Assembly (NCBI GenBank): GCA_039029935.1
Contig: JBCCFC010000275.1
Span: forward strand, 1 to 12,079
Length of the DNA: 12,079 nucleotides
Reading direction: 5' to 3'
Origin: G039029935 sp039029935
Lineage (GTDB): Bacteria; Chloroflexota; Anaerolineae; Caldilineales; Caldilineaceae
The notes below the pieces were generated by a model, which saw nothing but the letters and a program-made list of their open reading frames with translations, did not search any database and had not been told where the DNA came from. Positions 1-7,400 of the stretch are shown here, piece by piece. The number at the start of each line of letters is the position of its first letter. Position 1 is the first letter of the stretch. Both the position numbers and the translations under genes were made by a program.

Positions 1-26
1 CCTTCTCGAAGTGGTTGTTCTGACAT
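1..26 (-). CDS. Start of an unidentified gene downstream of the capsid gene (partial)
   Basis: Only eight codons are visible, reading MSEQPLRE before the window ends. The case for a real gene is its start: an ATG five bases after an AAGGAGGG Shine-Dalgarno site that lies in the last codons of the capsid gene, with only two bases between the capsid stop codon and this ATG. In head clusters the gene after the major capsid protein is often a head decoration, head-tail connector or small hypothetical protein, but nothing visible decides between these. Confidence 0.6.
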
Positions 27-28
27 GC

Positions 29-1387
29 TTACCCTCCTTGATAGGCGACCATATGTTGCTCATAGAAGTGTTCTGAGAGTGGGTCGCCGCTCGTGACACC
101 AAAGACGTTGTTGATGCCGATATTGGCAAACCGCCACATGGCCCACTTTGCTGGACAGACCATGCGCGCTTCCATGCTTTGCACCTGAATGAAGCACTTG
201 TTTTTGTCCTCGGTCCAACTCAGGAACTTGCCGCCATCCGATGAGATATATTTGCCACGTCCGCGTTGCTCTGCACCCAACATATAGAGATAGTCGACGT
301 AGATGAGCTTGTGTCCAATGCTATCGCTGTCCTCTTCGTCACTCACGGTATTACCACCAATGTTGTTGGCAAGTAGATAGAAATCCGCAGAACCGTCACT
401 GTTGATGAGGTTGTATTCGTAAGGGACAATGGAAATCTTGGTCCCATTGACCGTAATCGCGCCCTGTCGGAACAAGCCCTGACCAAAGAGGGCATTGCGT
501 TCTTGACGCACTGAGGTTTCATCCATGCGATGGACATTGTTGTTGCAGGTAAACCGACAGGTGTAGGCGTCAAAGACGGGGGCGACGGCAATGGTGGGGA
601 CCAATAACACTAAGCTCTCCTCGTCGAGGTCGTTGCCACTCAATTGTGGGGAAAGTCCCATACGTGTTTGCATTTCAATCACGGCAGAGTTGAGGAGATC
701 CATAAAGACATAGCCATCTTTGACCGCATTGCCGTTGTAGGTGACATTTTTTGAGCCAACCGATTTGCCGCTCTCATCGACTGGATGGAGTGAGTTGCCA
801 GCCATGTTGACCGTGTTGCCGTACATGATGGTGGGCGAATTGCCATAGACATCCACATAGTCGTAGTTGGTGACATTTTGTAGTTCTTGGATAATCCACC
901 GATGGAGGTCGGCTGTGATGACGGTGTTGCATTTGAGCAAATCCCACTCTTCATTGTCGATAATCTCTTCGCCATCGAGCCGGATACGTTCTTCTTCGGG
1001 CGATTCCTTGATTTCTTCGGTAATGGAGCGCGTGTTGCTATGCGACTTAAATTCCTTAAAGCCCTTGACTTCATAGGTGGTGCGACCCTCTTCGACGCCC
1101 GCACCATAGCCACAATCTCGTTCCGGCATCAGACTAGGAATCGGTTTGCCCTCGGACGCCCCTTGATTGGAGACCCATGTGATAATCTTGATGGAGCGGC
1201 GGTCGCGCACAGTCGGTCGAAAGCCTAACCAGTCCAAGAAGGGGTTGTAGCGTCCCATGCGCGTCAACGACATAAAACTGTCGGCAAAATCGACATGCAT
1301 AAAGGGTGAGCTGGGGCCGTAAAAGCCCGTTGGGTAGGCTTCTGGGAATTCAATATTGGTTCGTCTGACTGTCGTTTTAGTTGGCAT
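29..1387 (-). CDS. Probable phage major capsid protein
   Basis: A 452-residue protein, the right size for a major capsid (head shell) subunit and in the right place, directly after a protease/scaffold gene. I see no signal peptide or membrane segment. The N-terminal third holds a highly charged, Glu-rich stretch (about residues 120-150), as in the long charged helix of HK97-fold capsids. The rest is mixed beta-type sequence with many Asn and Gly, ending in a compact hydrophobic segment with Trp-Ala-Met-Trp near residue 418. The assignment rests on order and size more than on a motif. An ATG start at 1387 is preferred over a TTG three bases earlier because AGGGGG lies six bases before the ATG. 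The start overlaps the end of the protease/scaffold gene by 11 bases, implying coupled translation. A different abundant head protein remains possible. Confidence 0.7.
   Translation of the reverse strand: MPTKTTVRRTNIEFPEAYPTGFYGPSSPFMHVDFADSFMSLTRMGRYNPFLDWLGFRPTVRDRRSIKIITWVSNQGASEGKPIPSLMPERDCGYGAGVEEGRTTYEVKGFKEFKSHSNTRSITEEIKESPEEERIRLDGEEIIDNEEWDLLKCNTVITADLHRWIIQELQNVTNYDYVDVYGNSPTIMYGNTVNMAGNSLHPVDESGKSVGSKNVTYNGNAVKDGYVFMDLLNSAVIEMQTRMGLSPQLSGNDLDEESLVLLVPTIAVAPVFDAYTCRFTCNNNVHRMDETSVRQERNALFGQGLFRQGAITVNGTKISIVPYEYNLINSDGSADFYLLANNIGGNTVSDEEDSDSIGHKLIYVDYLYMLGAEQRGRGKYISSDGGKFLSWTEDKNKCFIQVQSMEARMVCPAKWAMWRFANIGINNVFGVTSGDPLSEHFYEQHMVAYQGG
32..39 (-). promoter_or_regulatory. Ribosome binding site inside the capsid gene end
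   Basis: AAGGAGGG on the minus strand, five bases before the ATG at 26. It overlaps the final Gln-Gly-Gly codons of the capsid gene, so ribosomes finishing the capsid protein arrive on top of this site, which suggests translational coupling. Confidence 0.75.
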
Positions 1388-2777
1388 CAATCACCCCCTG
1401 TCGTTTGGCGAGCATCCGAGCGGCCTGCGCACTCGATGAGCCGGATGTGCGTTGTCTGCCTTCATGTCCTCGATTGGAAGGGCGTCGGGCTCGGCGTCTT
1501 TTGGGTTGTGGTGGCATCCGTTCCAGTAAGTCGTCCATCTCATCCTCCTGGGTGCGGTTGACCTGTGTACGCATCTGCGCCAATTCTTCACGCATTTGAG
1601 CAAGCTGTGCCATCAGTTCCTCGGTTTGTTCTGGGTCGGTTGTGCGTTGTTGGGGTTGCATTCGTTCGTCGGTAAAAATGGCCTCGATGATATCTGTCTG
1701 GATGCGATCATCGGCAAAGACACGCTCGACCAGCTCATCCATCAGGTCATCGTCCACAATGAAATCTTCTGCTCCCATCTCCTGCTCATTCAAATCTGTG
1801 TCGTTTTCGTCATCAGGGTCATCTACCTCATCAGTTGTCCGAGAGATAGCCCCTTCCACACGAGCATTGCGAGCCTCATCCCGTGCCACAAAGTCATCGG
1901 CAAGGGCTTCGTCCTGTAGCAAGTCAAAGGCCAATTGCCAATACTTCTCATCGCTCTGCACCGAGGTCCGCTTCATAATCATATTTTCTGTGCCAAAGGA
2001 GGCGGCATGACGTTCTTTACAGATGGTGTAGCCCAAGAACACACCGTCGTTGTAGGCATCAATCTCAATACCCCGTGCCACTTCAAGTTGTTCAATATCA
2101 CCGAGGGGGTCGTATTCAATGCTGCCACCCCACTCGCCAGTATCGTCATTCGCCAGTGTGTGTGCTGCTGCGATAGCAATGGCGTCATCGTCAAAGAGTG
2201 TGTAGCCATAGAGGGTGCGGTCGATGGGGACCAACTTTGTGACCGTTCCCAAACGCGAGACATTGCCCTTGTGGTGATAGAAGTTGACATATTCACGGCC
2301 ATCACCGATAAAGCGTTGGGTGAGGTTGTGGTAGAGTTCGGTGGTGTCAATTTCGCCGTCCCGGTTGATAACTGCCATGCCCATCGCACAGAGCCCGCCA
2401 TAGCAACCATCGCCCCGGTCATGCAGTTGGGTGAAGCGATGCTTACCCAAGACTGCTGTTCTGGTCTGTTCGGTATTTTGCGCCGAGAATTCGTGATACA
2501 CCTCCACTTCGTGTGGCTCACCCATGATGACTTCGCCAGCCTGTTCAAAGAGAAGCTGACAGCGATACAACCGTCCGCGCGAAACCACCAACATGTAGGG
2601 TTCTTTGGTGTCGGTATCAAAATAGAGGTCGACGGGCCAGAAGTCTAAACCCGATTCATAGTCGTCAAATGCAATAATTTGTGACCACAACTGGTCTTCG
2701 ATGTGTTGTGCCGAGATATTGCGCAGTTTCTTACGCGACAGATATGTCCGCAGTTGTTGTCTAAATTTCTTTCTCAT
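1377..2777 (-). CDS. Fused prohead maturation protease and scaffold protein
   Basis: A 466-residue protein. Residues about 45-260 look like a prohead serine protease: a His pair in YHHKGNVSRLGTV (His168/169), then a GGSIEYDP motif with Ser219 as likely nucleophile. This is the His...Ser layout of the HK97/S78-type head proteases. Residues about 300-370 are very acidic, about 383-420 form a Gln/Leu/Met-rich coiled coil (EELMAQLAQMREELAQM), and the tail has a basic patch (KRRRARR) and a Ser-rich end. Acid plus coiled coil plus basic tail is the usual makeup of a scaffold, which helps capsid subunits assemble and is then digested. The frame is open 14 codons further upstream, but that start lies inside a terminator hairpin. 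The ATG at 2777 has AGGA eight bases upstream, so I chose it. Catalytic roles are inferred from motif layout. Confidence 0.72.
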   Translation of the reverse strand: MRKKFRQQLRTYLSRKKLRNISAQHIEDQLWSQIIAFDDYESGLDFWPVDLYFDTDTKEPYMLVVSRGRLYRCQLLFEQAGEVIMGEPHEVEVYHEFSAQNTEQTRTAVLGKHRFTQLHDRGDGCYGGLCAMGMAVINRDGEIDTTELYHNLTQRFIGDGREYVNFYHHKGNVSRLGTVTKLVPIDRTLYGYTLFDDDAIAIAAAHTLANDDTGEWGGSIEYDPLGDIEQLEVARGIEIDAYNDGVFLGYTICKERHAASFGTENMIMKRTSVQSDEKYWQLAFDLLQDEALADDFVARDEARNARVEGAISRTTDEVDDPDDENDTDLNEQEMGAEDFIVDDDLMDELVERVFADDRIQTDIIEAIFTDERMQPQQRTTDPEQTEELMAQLAQMREELAQMRTQVNRTQEDEMDDLLERMPPQPKRRRARRPSNRGHEGRQRTSGSSSAQAARMLAKRQGVIDAN

Positions 2778-2795
2778 ACACATGTTCCTAGAAAT

Positions 2796-2827
2796 AAAAA
2801 AAGCTCTACGCATAAGCATAGAACTTT
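2796..2827 (-). terminator. Rho-independent terminator after the HTH gene
   Basis: On the minus strand a 12-pair stem (2816-2827 with 2800-2811, two G-U wobbles and no mismatch) encloses a four-base loop UUAU and runs straight into seven U, then A and UUU. It lies about 55 bases after the stop codon of the LuxR-type gene and about 20 bases before the protease/scaffold ATG. It would end transcripts coming through portal and the HTH gene, so the protease and capsid genes need read-through, antitermination or their own promoter. Confidence 0.85.
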
Positions 2828-2839
2828 AGAAATTTTCTG

Positions 2840-2869
2840 AATAGCCCAAGGATGAGTATTTTTTGTCAA
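2840..2869 (-). promoter_or_regulatory. Candidate promoter with perfect -35 and weak -10
   Basis: TTGACA at 2869-2864, an 18-base spacer, then a poor -10 (GCTATT, 2845-2840). A good -35 with a poor -10 can mean an activated promoter. The predicted start, near 2833, is only a few bases before the terminator stem, which weakens the case or would make that stem the 5' end of the message. Confidence 0.35.
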
Positions 2870-2880
2870 TTTTTAAATTG
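2867..2880. promoter_or_regulatory. AT-rich palindrome, possible operator
   Basis: CAATTT-TT-AAATTG, a perfect 6+6 inverted repeat with a two-base centre. It overlaps the upstream end of the candidate -35 hexamer and is centred about 40 bases before the predicted transcription start. That is the usual place for a LuxR-type activator site, but short AT-rich palindromes also occur by chance. Confidence 0.35.
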
Positions 2881-2882
2881 AA

Positions 2883-3182
2883 TCACTCAATATTGTTGTT
2901 GCGGTCAAAATAGCCCAATGTATTCGTGCCATCCGGTATAATCAGGGGGATGATCGGCAGAACACTACCAAAACCGTAGGAGCGAAGAAGCACAGCCGCC
3001 TTCATCGTTCTGGTGACTTTGAGCTTTTGCCGGATGCGTCCTGTGTGCTTTCGAACGGTGCCGATAGCAATACAAAGCTCATCCGCAATCTCATCATCGT
3101 GAAGCCCATTGGCAAGATGATGGCATATTTCCGTTTCTCTGGGTGTAAGCACTTCTGCCACATAGACACGTGTTGTCTCCAT
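2883..3182 (-). CDS. Small LuxR/GerE-type helix-turn-helix DNA-binding protein
   Basis: A 99-residue protein with a complete LuxR C-terminal (GerE) fold and little else. LTPRETEICHHLANG at residues 12-26 is the family signature. It is followed by DDEIADELCIAIGTVRKHT (29-47) for the recognition helices and KLKVT (53-57), the usual end of the dimerisation helix. There is no receiver domain, autoinducer-binding domain or kinase site, so it is an orphan DNA-binding domain of the GerE size class. A hydrophobic tail (about 74-82) is rich in Ile, Leu and Pro. The frame is open up to a TTG at 3227 that overlaps portal, but the ATG at 3182 sits five bases after GGAGG, so I prefer it; that leaves 32 bases after the portal stop. 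A transcription factor is unusual between portal and head protease. Its target is unknown; the palindrome just downstream is a candidate. Confidence 0.85.
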   Translation of the reverse strand: METTRVYVAEVLTPRETEICHHLANGLHDDEIADELCIAIGTVRKHTGRIRQKLKVTRTMKAAVLLRSYGFGSVLPIIPLIIPDGTNTLGYFDRNNNIE

Positions 3183-3187
3183 ACCCA

Positions 3188-3192
3188 CCTCC
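3188..3192 (-). promoter_or_regulatory. Ribosome binding site that sets the HTH gene start
   Basis: GGAGG on the minus strand followed by five bases and ATG (3182). It decides for the 99-residue form over a longer TTG-initiated reading that overlaps the end of portal. Confidence 0.7.
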
Positions 3193-3214
3193 AATTCTCT
3201 CCGGGCATCGCCAA

Positions 3215-4741
3215 TCAAACAGGCCAAACCTTCTGCCGAAAATAGTCTTTCATGCTGTTCGTCAAAATACGCTCACCCTGTACTTCCCGCCCACCGCCAT
3301 CAAATGGGTTTCGTGTCTGGACGCCCCACCGATATTGGATGAGCTGGTCATCTCTCACTTGCGGATACTGCTTGAGGTGGGTTTCAATACAGCGAAATGA
3401 GGGGGACGTATCCATCAAGCGTTCGATGATGCGTCGATTGGTGGTTTCATCGGTCGAGGATGCTGTGTCGGTAGCTGTAACATCCTCAATCGCGGGTGTC
3501 CAATTCGCTGGCAAGATGCCATTCTCCACGAACAGAGTCTGAAACTGCCCGACTGTCCCCAACGTTTCAACCTGTCCGTTGGGGCCTGTTCGGCTGGCCT
3601 CAAACATGCGTGTGAGATAATCGGCTTTCTTAGCCTTGACTTCGACCTCGTCCAGCTCATCGACATGCTCATCATAGAATTCAAAATGCACACGTCTTGG
3701 CACAACCTTCTTTTGCAACTCTTCTTGGAATGCCAGATGAAACATGTGTCCACCCGATGCCGCTGTTGTACGCTCTTTGGCATCGATTTCCTGACCACTC
3801 TGTCCAAGCAATCCTGTCGTCCTGATATCAATGAACTGCGAGAGGGGATACCCAAGGTTGAGGGCAAAGCTCTGTAAAATCATGAGCAGACGACCCGTCG
3901 GGTCTTTTTGAAAGGTTTCGGGCAGTTGTGAGAGGCTAATCATATCGATATTAATCATATCTGCATGAAGACTTTGGGGGCCATCCAGCAACGTCGTCAG
4001 GAGTAGGAAATCCATATCGTCATCTTCTTTCCACTTCTGGACCATCTCTTTGAACTGCTCTCGACTCATGCCGCGTAAGATGAGAATGGCTCGAATCACC
4101 TTGTCATCTAATTGCCCTGATTCGTATCGGTCCAATGCTATCACCATAATGAGCCGTTGCATCAGTCGAAAGAGGGCTGGGGTTCCCATTGTCAAATTGC
4201 CGCTATCTGGCATCGAGAGAAAATGGAGGAAGTCATACTTTGACCACGCATTGTTCTCATAGAGTAGGGGATACTCGGCCATCGGTTGCCGCCAATGCAC
4301 CTTTCTTACATCCATTGAATAGAGGCTATCGACTGGGTACAACACCCACTCGCCACGATGCAATTTGGGCAGTTCTTCTCGACCCAATTCGGCAAAGGGA
4401 CCCTGACGATATCGCATGTAATCGAGGGCCAGCCGCCCAACAAAGTTGCGCCAGCCACGTCCATCATCCGCATGGTGAAAGACTTCGCGTGTGGCTTCAA
4501 CAGCACGTCGACTTCCGGTCAGCTCCCAACTGCGATTGGACCATGCCGCTGCGACCTTGGACACCATGCCGATGAGGAAGTCCTGCTGTTTGGCAAGGTT
4601 GTAAATCCATGTATCGAGGCTCGCTGGATTATAGGGGTTATCTTTGGGTGGGTCCAGCGTTGATGATTTGGTTATCCACTCTGAAAAAGAACGCAGAAAG
4701 GCGCGTTCGTCTTCATTGAATCTTGCCTGTTGGCTACTCAT
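3215..4741 (-). CDS. Phage portal protein
   Basis: A 508-residue protein, a normal length for a portal, lying between the terminase and the protease/capsid genes. Portals form the dodecameric ring at one head vertex through which the terminase pumps DNA. The sequence is helical and aromatic-rich as in this family: an N-terminal helical part with NPYNPASLDTWIYNLAKQ near residue 40; a mid region with a lysine/aspartate helix (MVQKWKEDDDMDFLL near 240); a segment with GYPLSQFIDIRTTGLLGQ near 315, matching the typical portal stretch before the long clip/stem helices; and the charged helix DEHVDELDEVEVKAKKADYL near 365. The C-terminal 100 residues are polar and probably flexible. ATG at 4741 has GCAGGAG about 11 bases upstream. 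The assignment is from composition and gene order rather than one invariant motif. The next gene follows after 32 bases. Confidence 0.8.
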   Translation of the reverse strand: MSSQQARFNEDERAFLRSFSEWITKSSTLDPPKDNPYNPASLDTWIYNLAKQQDFLIGMVSKVAAAWSNRSWELTGSRRAVEATREVFHHADDGRGWRNFVGRLALDYMRYRQGPFAELGREELPKLHRGEWVLYPVDSLYSMDVRKVHWRQPMAEYPLLYENNAWSKYDFLHFLSMPDSGNLTMGTPALFRLMQRLIMVIALDRYESGQLDDKVIRAILILRGMSREQFKEMVQKWKEDDDMDFLLLTTLLDGPQSLHADMINIDMISLSQLPETFQKDPTGRLLMILQSFALNLGYPLSQFIDIRTTGLLGQSGQEIDAKERTTAASGGHMFHLAFQEELQKKVVPRRVHFEFYDEHVDELDEVEVKAKKADYLTRMFEASRTGPNGQVETLGTVGQFQTLFVENGILPANWTPAIEDVTATDTASSTDETTNRRIIERLMDTSPSFRCIETHLKQYPQVRDDQLIQYRWGVQTRNPFDGGGREVQGERILTNSMKDYFRQKVWPV

Positions 4742-4804
4742 CTCTTTGAAAGCACTCCTGCAACGTATAATATTTCGCCTAGCAGTCTGTTGTAGAGAAC
4801 AGCG

Positions 4805-4900
4805 TCAGTATAATAGGACGCGGATTAACGCGGATTAACGCAGATTTTCGTTCAGTATAAACAGATTTTCCGCGTTTATCTACGCTCGTCAGCGTCCCAA
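4805..4900. repeat. Degenerate intergenic repeat cluster
   Basis: The gap between the terminase fragment and portal holds no gene of its own. It carries two copies of CGGATTAACG in tandem (4821-4840), two copies of TCAGTATAA (4805-4813, 4852-4860), two of CAGATTTTC (4841, 4862), and a 35-base unit at 4866-4900 that recurs at 9506-9540 with 29 of 35 bases the same. The left and right parts are roughly inverted relative to each other (GGACGCGG... against ...AGCGTCC), so the cluster could fold as a long imperfect hairpin. Repeats of this look are dispersed in intergenic DNA of various environmental bacteria (from memory, not searched). Confidence 0.7.
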
Positions 4901-4910
4901 TTTTGTCTCT

Positions 4911-5486
4911 TCAACAAGCTGTTAGACCAGCCATTGCCAATCTAAACGTTAAATTGCCAACCAGAGTCGCTGTGGCACAATACCCCTCGGCATCAACAAA
5001 GCCCTCAGTCTCTAATGGTGTTTCAACCTCACCCGCAAACGATTTGATTGCCTTATCAAGCATCCGCTTTCGGTCTATCCAGACAAAAACGTTGTCAGAC
5101 CACAAAGATGCCCTGTGAGAAACGCTATTGGGTAGATGCAGTTGATACGGCTCCGTCGTTTTGAGCTGCGCAGGATAATACGCTGGCAACACAACCCCCC
5201 AATGTTCCCTCTGAAACGCAAACACATTTTTTGTTTCAGGCAAGGCATCAATCACTGCACAAGCGGGATTGTATTGGCTTATCAATCGACCCAACTCATC
5301 AAACGTATTAACTTGCCCAGCAAAAAGCAAATGCCGCGCACCATGTCCGTCAGGTGCGGCTCGAATGACGACATGCAATACCTTATCTATATCCACACCC
5401 ATAAAACACGGTTGACTGTGTTCATTCAGTCTAGCGTGCTGGTCACCTCTATCCACTTTGTCCATCAGGACGCTATTTGTCTGCAT
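4911..5486 (-). pseudogene. Truncated, diverged copy of the terminase nuclease domain
   Basis: A 191-residue open frame whose residues 26-150 match the C-terminal nuclease domain of the neighbouring large terminase from residue 399; 45 of the first 59 aligned residues are identical by my count. The entire ATPase half is absent. Two of the three acidic residues expected of this RNase H-like nuclease are kept: Asp32 in CFMGVD and Asp80 in AVIDALPE. Relative to terL there is a small insertion near residues 120-135 (SHRASLWSDNVF) and a loss of about 40 residues that removes the GDDHYAH segment with the third acidic residue; the match resumes at AEGYCATA. The C-terminal dozen residues differ. The frame is intact and the ATG at 5486 has a near-perfect ribosome site. 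It may be a remnant of a partial duplication or recombination with a related phage, or a retained stand-alone protein. Confidence 0.75.
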
Positions 5487-5491
5487 GAAAG

Positions 5492-5498
5492 CACCTCC
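5492..5498 (-). promoter_or_regulatory. Strong ribosome binding site before the terminase fragment
   Basis: GGAGGTG five bases before ATG at 5486. The frame is open eight codons further upstream, but that longer start would put this site inside the gene, so 5486 is preferred. The site suggests the fragment is or was translated on its own; the full terL gene has no site this good. Confidence 0.75.
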
Positions 5499-5500
5499 CA

Positions 5501-5582
5501 CAACTCTCAACTTTCAACTTTCAACTCTCAACTTCCAACCTGCCCCTTGCACCCTGCCCCTTGCAACCTGCCCCCCTGCAAC
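5501..5582. repeat. Two adjoining minisatellites between terL and its partial copy
   Basis: Plus strand 5501-5539 is about five and a half units of a 7-base repeat, CAACTTT/CAACTCT. It runs directly into roughly three units of a 14-base repeat, CCTGCCCCTTGCAA with variants (about 5539-5582), ending at the terL stop codon. No gene lies in this stretch. Tandem low-complexity tracts like these are recombination-prone and here mark one edge of the duplicated terminase segment. Confidence 0.85.
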
Positions 5583-7366
5583 TATCGTAAACTCATCGCT
5601 TCATACTCAATGTTTGGGATCATGTTGCCAATGTAGGCTGCCGTTGCGCAGTAGGCTTCGGCATGCGCATAATGGTCATCGCCAATCTGTTCCCACTTGG
5701 CTCGCTTTCCTCCATCGGGGGTATCGACCAACTTCCGATTCAAAGCCCGCATGTGCTTGTAATAATCTCGGTCAACATGCTCAATGTTGACAGGCAAGGT
5801 GTTGACCTCATCCGTCACCCGCTCAAAGACCTCATCAAGCATGCGTGTGCGGTCTACCTGCACAAAGGCTTTGCTGGAGGTTTCACTCGGCAGATGTAAT
5901 TGATAGGGGTCGGTCGTTTTCAATCCCTGTCCAGGATAGTAAGCTGGAAAGACCAAGCCCCAATGCGCTTTTTGGAACTCCAGCACCTTTCTCGATTCAG
6001 GTAGTGCATCGATGACCACACAGGCGGGTTTGTAGCGGCGAATCAGGCGTCCCAATTCATCAAAGTTTTCAACGGCCTTGACCAAGAGCTGATGCCGTGC
6101 GCCCTGCCCATCAGGGGCTGCTCGAATGACGACATGTAACACCTTGCCCACATCCACGCCCATAAAACAGGGACGACCTGTCGTATTTTTCTCTGGGTGG
6201 AGATAATTCCGTTTACAGGCATCAAGGGCCGTCTTACTAATCCCTTCGCCTTTGCCCCGGAAGGGAATCCCCAAGCCTTGGTTGCGCACCTCACGCTGTT
6301 TGGTCGGATTGGAGGTGTCCAAGGCCCTGACTAAATCTATGAGGTCTACAAAGGGAAAAAAGAACTTGGTGGCATGATAGCCTCGGTAACTCACGCTTGG
6401 ATATTGGGGTATCCATTCGCCATCGGCAAAACGGTCTAACTCTTTATGACAATGCTGGCAGGCGATATAGGCTCTATCTTCGCTCTGTCCATGCCAAGTG
6501 ACGGGTCTATCCAGTGCGTCCCACTCAATGACGATATCGTCGATGGTGGGATTTTGTCTCGTCCCACAATGGGGACACGGAATCATCCACAGACATTGGT
6601 CGGATTTGAGAAATTCGGCGTGAATGCCAAATTCGGGATAGGTCGGCGTTGAGACATAGAATTCGCGCTTGAGCAGACTATGTCCCAACCGTTCCTTGAC
6701 CAAGGCCATCGCTCTGGCGTCACACTCATCGACCTCATCCATGAGAATATAGTCGGCGGGAATGGATTTGAGTTGGGGTGCGCTGCCATCGGGTTTGACT
6801 TTGGAGCCACGAAAATACATCCAGCCTGGGTAGATGCGTTTGAGGGTCACGCGGCTGGTGTTGCTTTTGCCAGCCTCTTTGACCGATTCGGCGATGCGTG
6901 AGAGTTCGATGCTGGCTTCAATGGCGGGGCCAACCCGCTGTGACGAAAAGTCAGAGACATGTTTATCGACGGGAAAGGTAAAGAGTACGGTTGCCCCAAA
7001 CTGCTGTGCCGCACGTAGCCCTTTGGAGAGCATCATGTCGGTGAAGCCAATCTGTGCCGCTTTCATCACCATCATGGTGGGATGTTCGTCACAGTAGGGG
7101 CCAAGCAACATCTTATGCTCAACGGTCTCAAAGGGGCGACCTTCGGCCAAATACGGGCGATATTTGTACATCCACGGGAGCATAGGCATGGCGAGGGCTG
7201 GGTTTGCCATCCGTGCTTTCAAGTTCTGGCGATGAGTCAGCCGTTTCTTTCTGGCACGTGCGCCCTCTCTGGCAATACTGCCGACAGCGACGGCTTGTGG
7301 CGAAACATGGCTTCGCTTACGCCGTAGCTGTTGGTCTTTATTCTTGGTCCTTTCCTGCACTTGCAT
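5582..7366 (-). CDS. terL: Terminase large subunit, lambda gpA-like (ATPase plus nuclease)
   Basis: A 594-residue packaging motor and DNA-cutting enzyme. After a basic N-terminal tail (about 1-50) comes a deviant Walker A, KAAQIGFT (102-109), with the lysine at the start of the motif as in lambda gpA rather than in GKT. Walker B is YILMDE (206-211). Two CxxC pairs, CPHC (264-267) and CQHC (303-306), suggest a zinc-binding insert as found in the gpA family. The RNase H-like nuclease follows: Asp405 in CFMGVDVG, Asp453 in VVIDALPE and Asp563/564 in GDDHYAHAEAYC are the likely metal ligands. It works with the small subunit at the portal to cut concatemers and drive DNA into the prohead. No clear Shine-Dalgarno site precedes the ATG at 7366, so the exact start is uncertain. 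It follows terS by 51 bases; a partial second copy of its nuclease domain lies just downstream. Confidence 0.93.
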   Translation of the reverse strand: MQVQERTKNKDQQLRRKRSHVSPQAVAVGSIAREGARARKKRLTHRQNLKARMANPALAMPMLPWMYKYRPYLAEGRPFETVEHKMLLGPYCDEHPTMMVMKAAQIGFTDMMLSKGLRAAQQFGATVLFTFPVDKHVSDFSSQRVGPAIEASIELSRIAESVKEAGKSNTSRVTLKRIYPGWMYFRGSKVKPDGSAPQLKSIPADYILMDEVDECDARAMALVKERLGHSLLKREFYVSTPTYPEFGIHAEFLKSDQCLWMIPCPHCGTRQNPTIDDIVIEWDALDRPVTWHGQSEDRAYIACQHCHKELDRFADGEWIPQYPSVSYRGYHATKFFFPFVDLIDLVRALDTSNPTKQREVRNQGLGIPFRGKGEGISKTALDACKRNYLHPEKNTTGRPCFMGVDVGKVLHVVIRAAPDGQGARHQLLVKAVENFDELGRLIRRYKPACVVIDALPESRKVLEFQKAHWGLVFPAYYPGQGLKTTDPYQLHLPSETSSKAFVQVDRTRMLDEVFERVTDEVNTLPVNIEHVDRDYYKHMRALNRKLVDTPDGGKRAKWEQIGDDHYAHAEAYCATAAYIGNMIPNIEYEAMSLR

Positions 7367-7400
7367 CTACTTTTTGACATTCTCTACCGTATATATCTCT

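Noticed and set aside
1935..2648. A long plus-strand frame (237 codons) opposite the protease/scaffold gene
   Set aside because: It is antisense to a well-supported gene, has no ribosome site, and its product reads as non-protein-like; it mirrors codon bias on the other strand.
2777..2819. A longer N-terminus of the protease/scaffold starting at 2819
   Set aside because: That start codon would lie within the terminator stem; the ATG at 2777 has its own AGGA.
3182..3227. A longer N-terminus of the HTH protein starting from TTG at 3227 and overlapping portal
   Set aside because: The ATG at 3182 has GGAGG at ideal spacing, and the extra 15 residues add nothing to the conserved domain.
4805..5582. 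A CRISPR array or insertion sequence suggested by the repeats around the terminase fragment
   Set aside because: Repeat units are short and irregular without unique spacers, and there is no transposase, terminal inverted repeat or target-site duplication.
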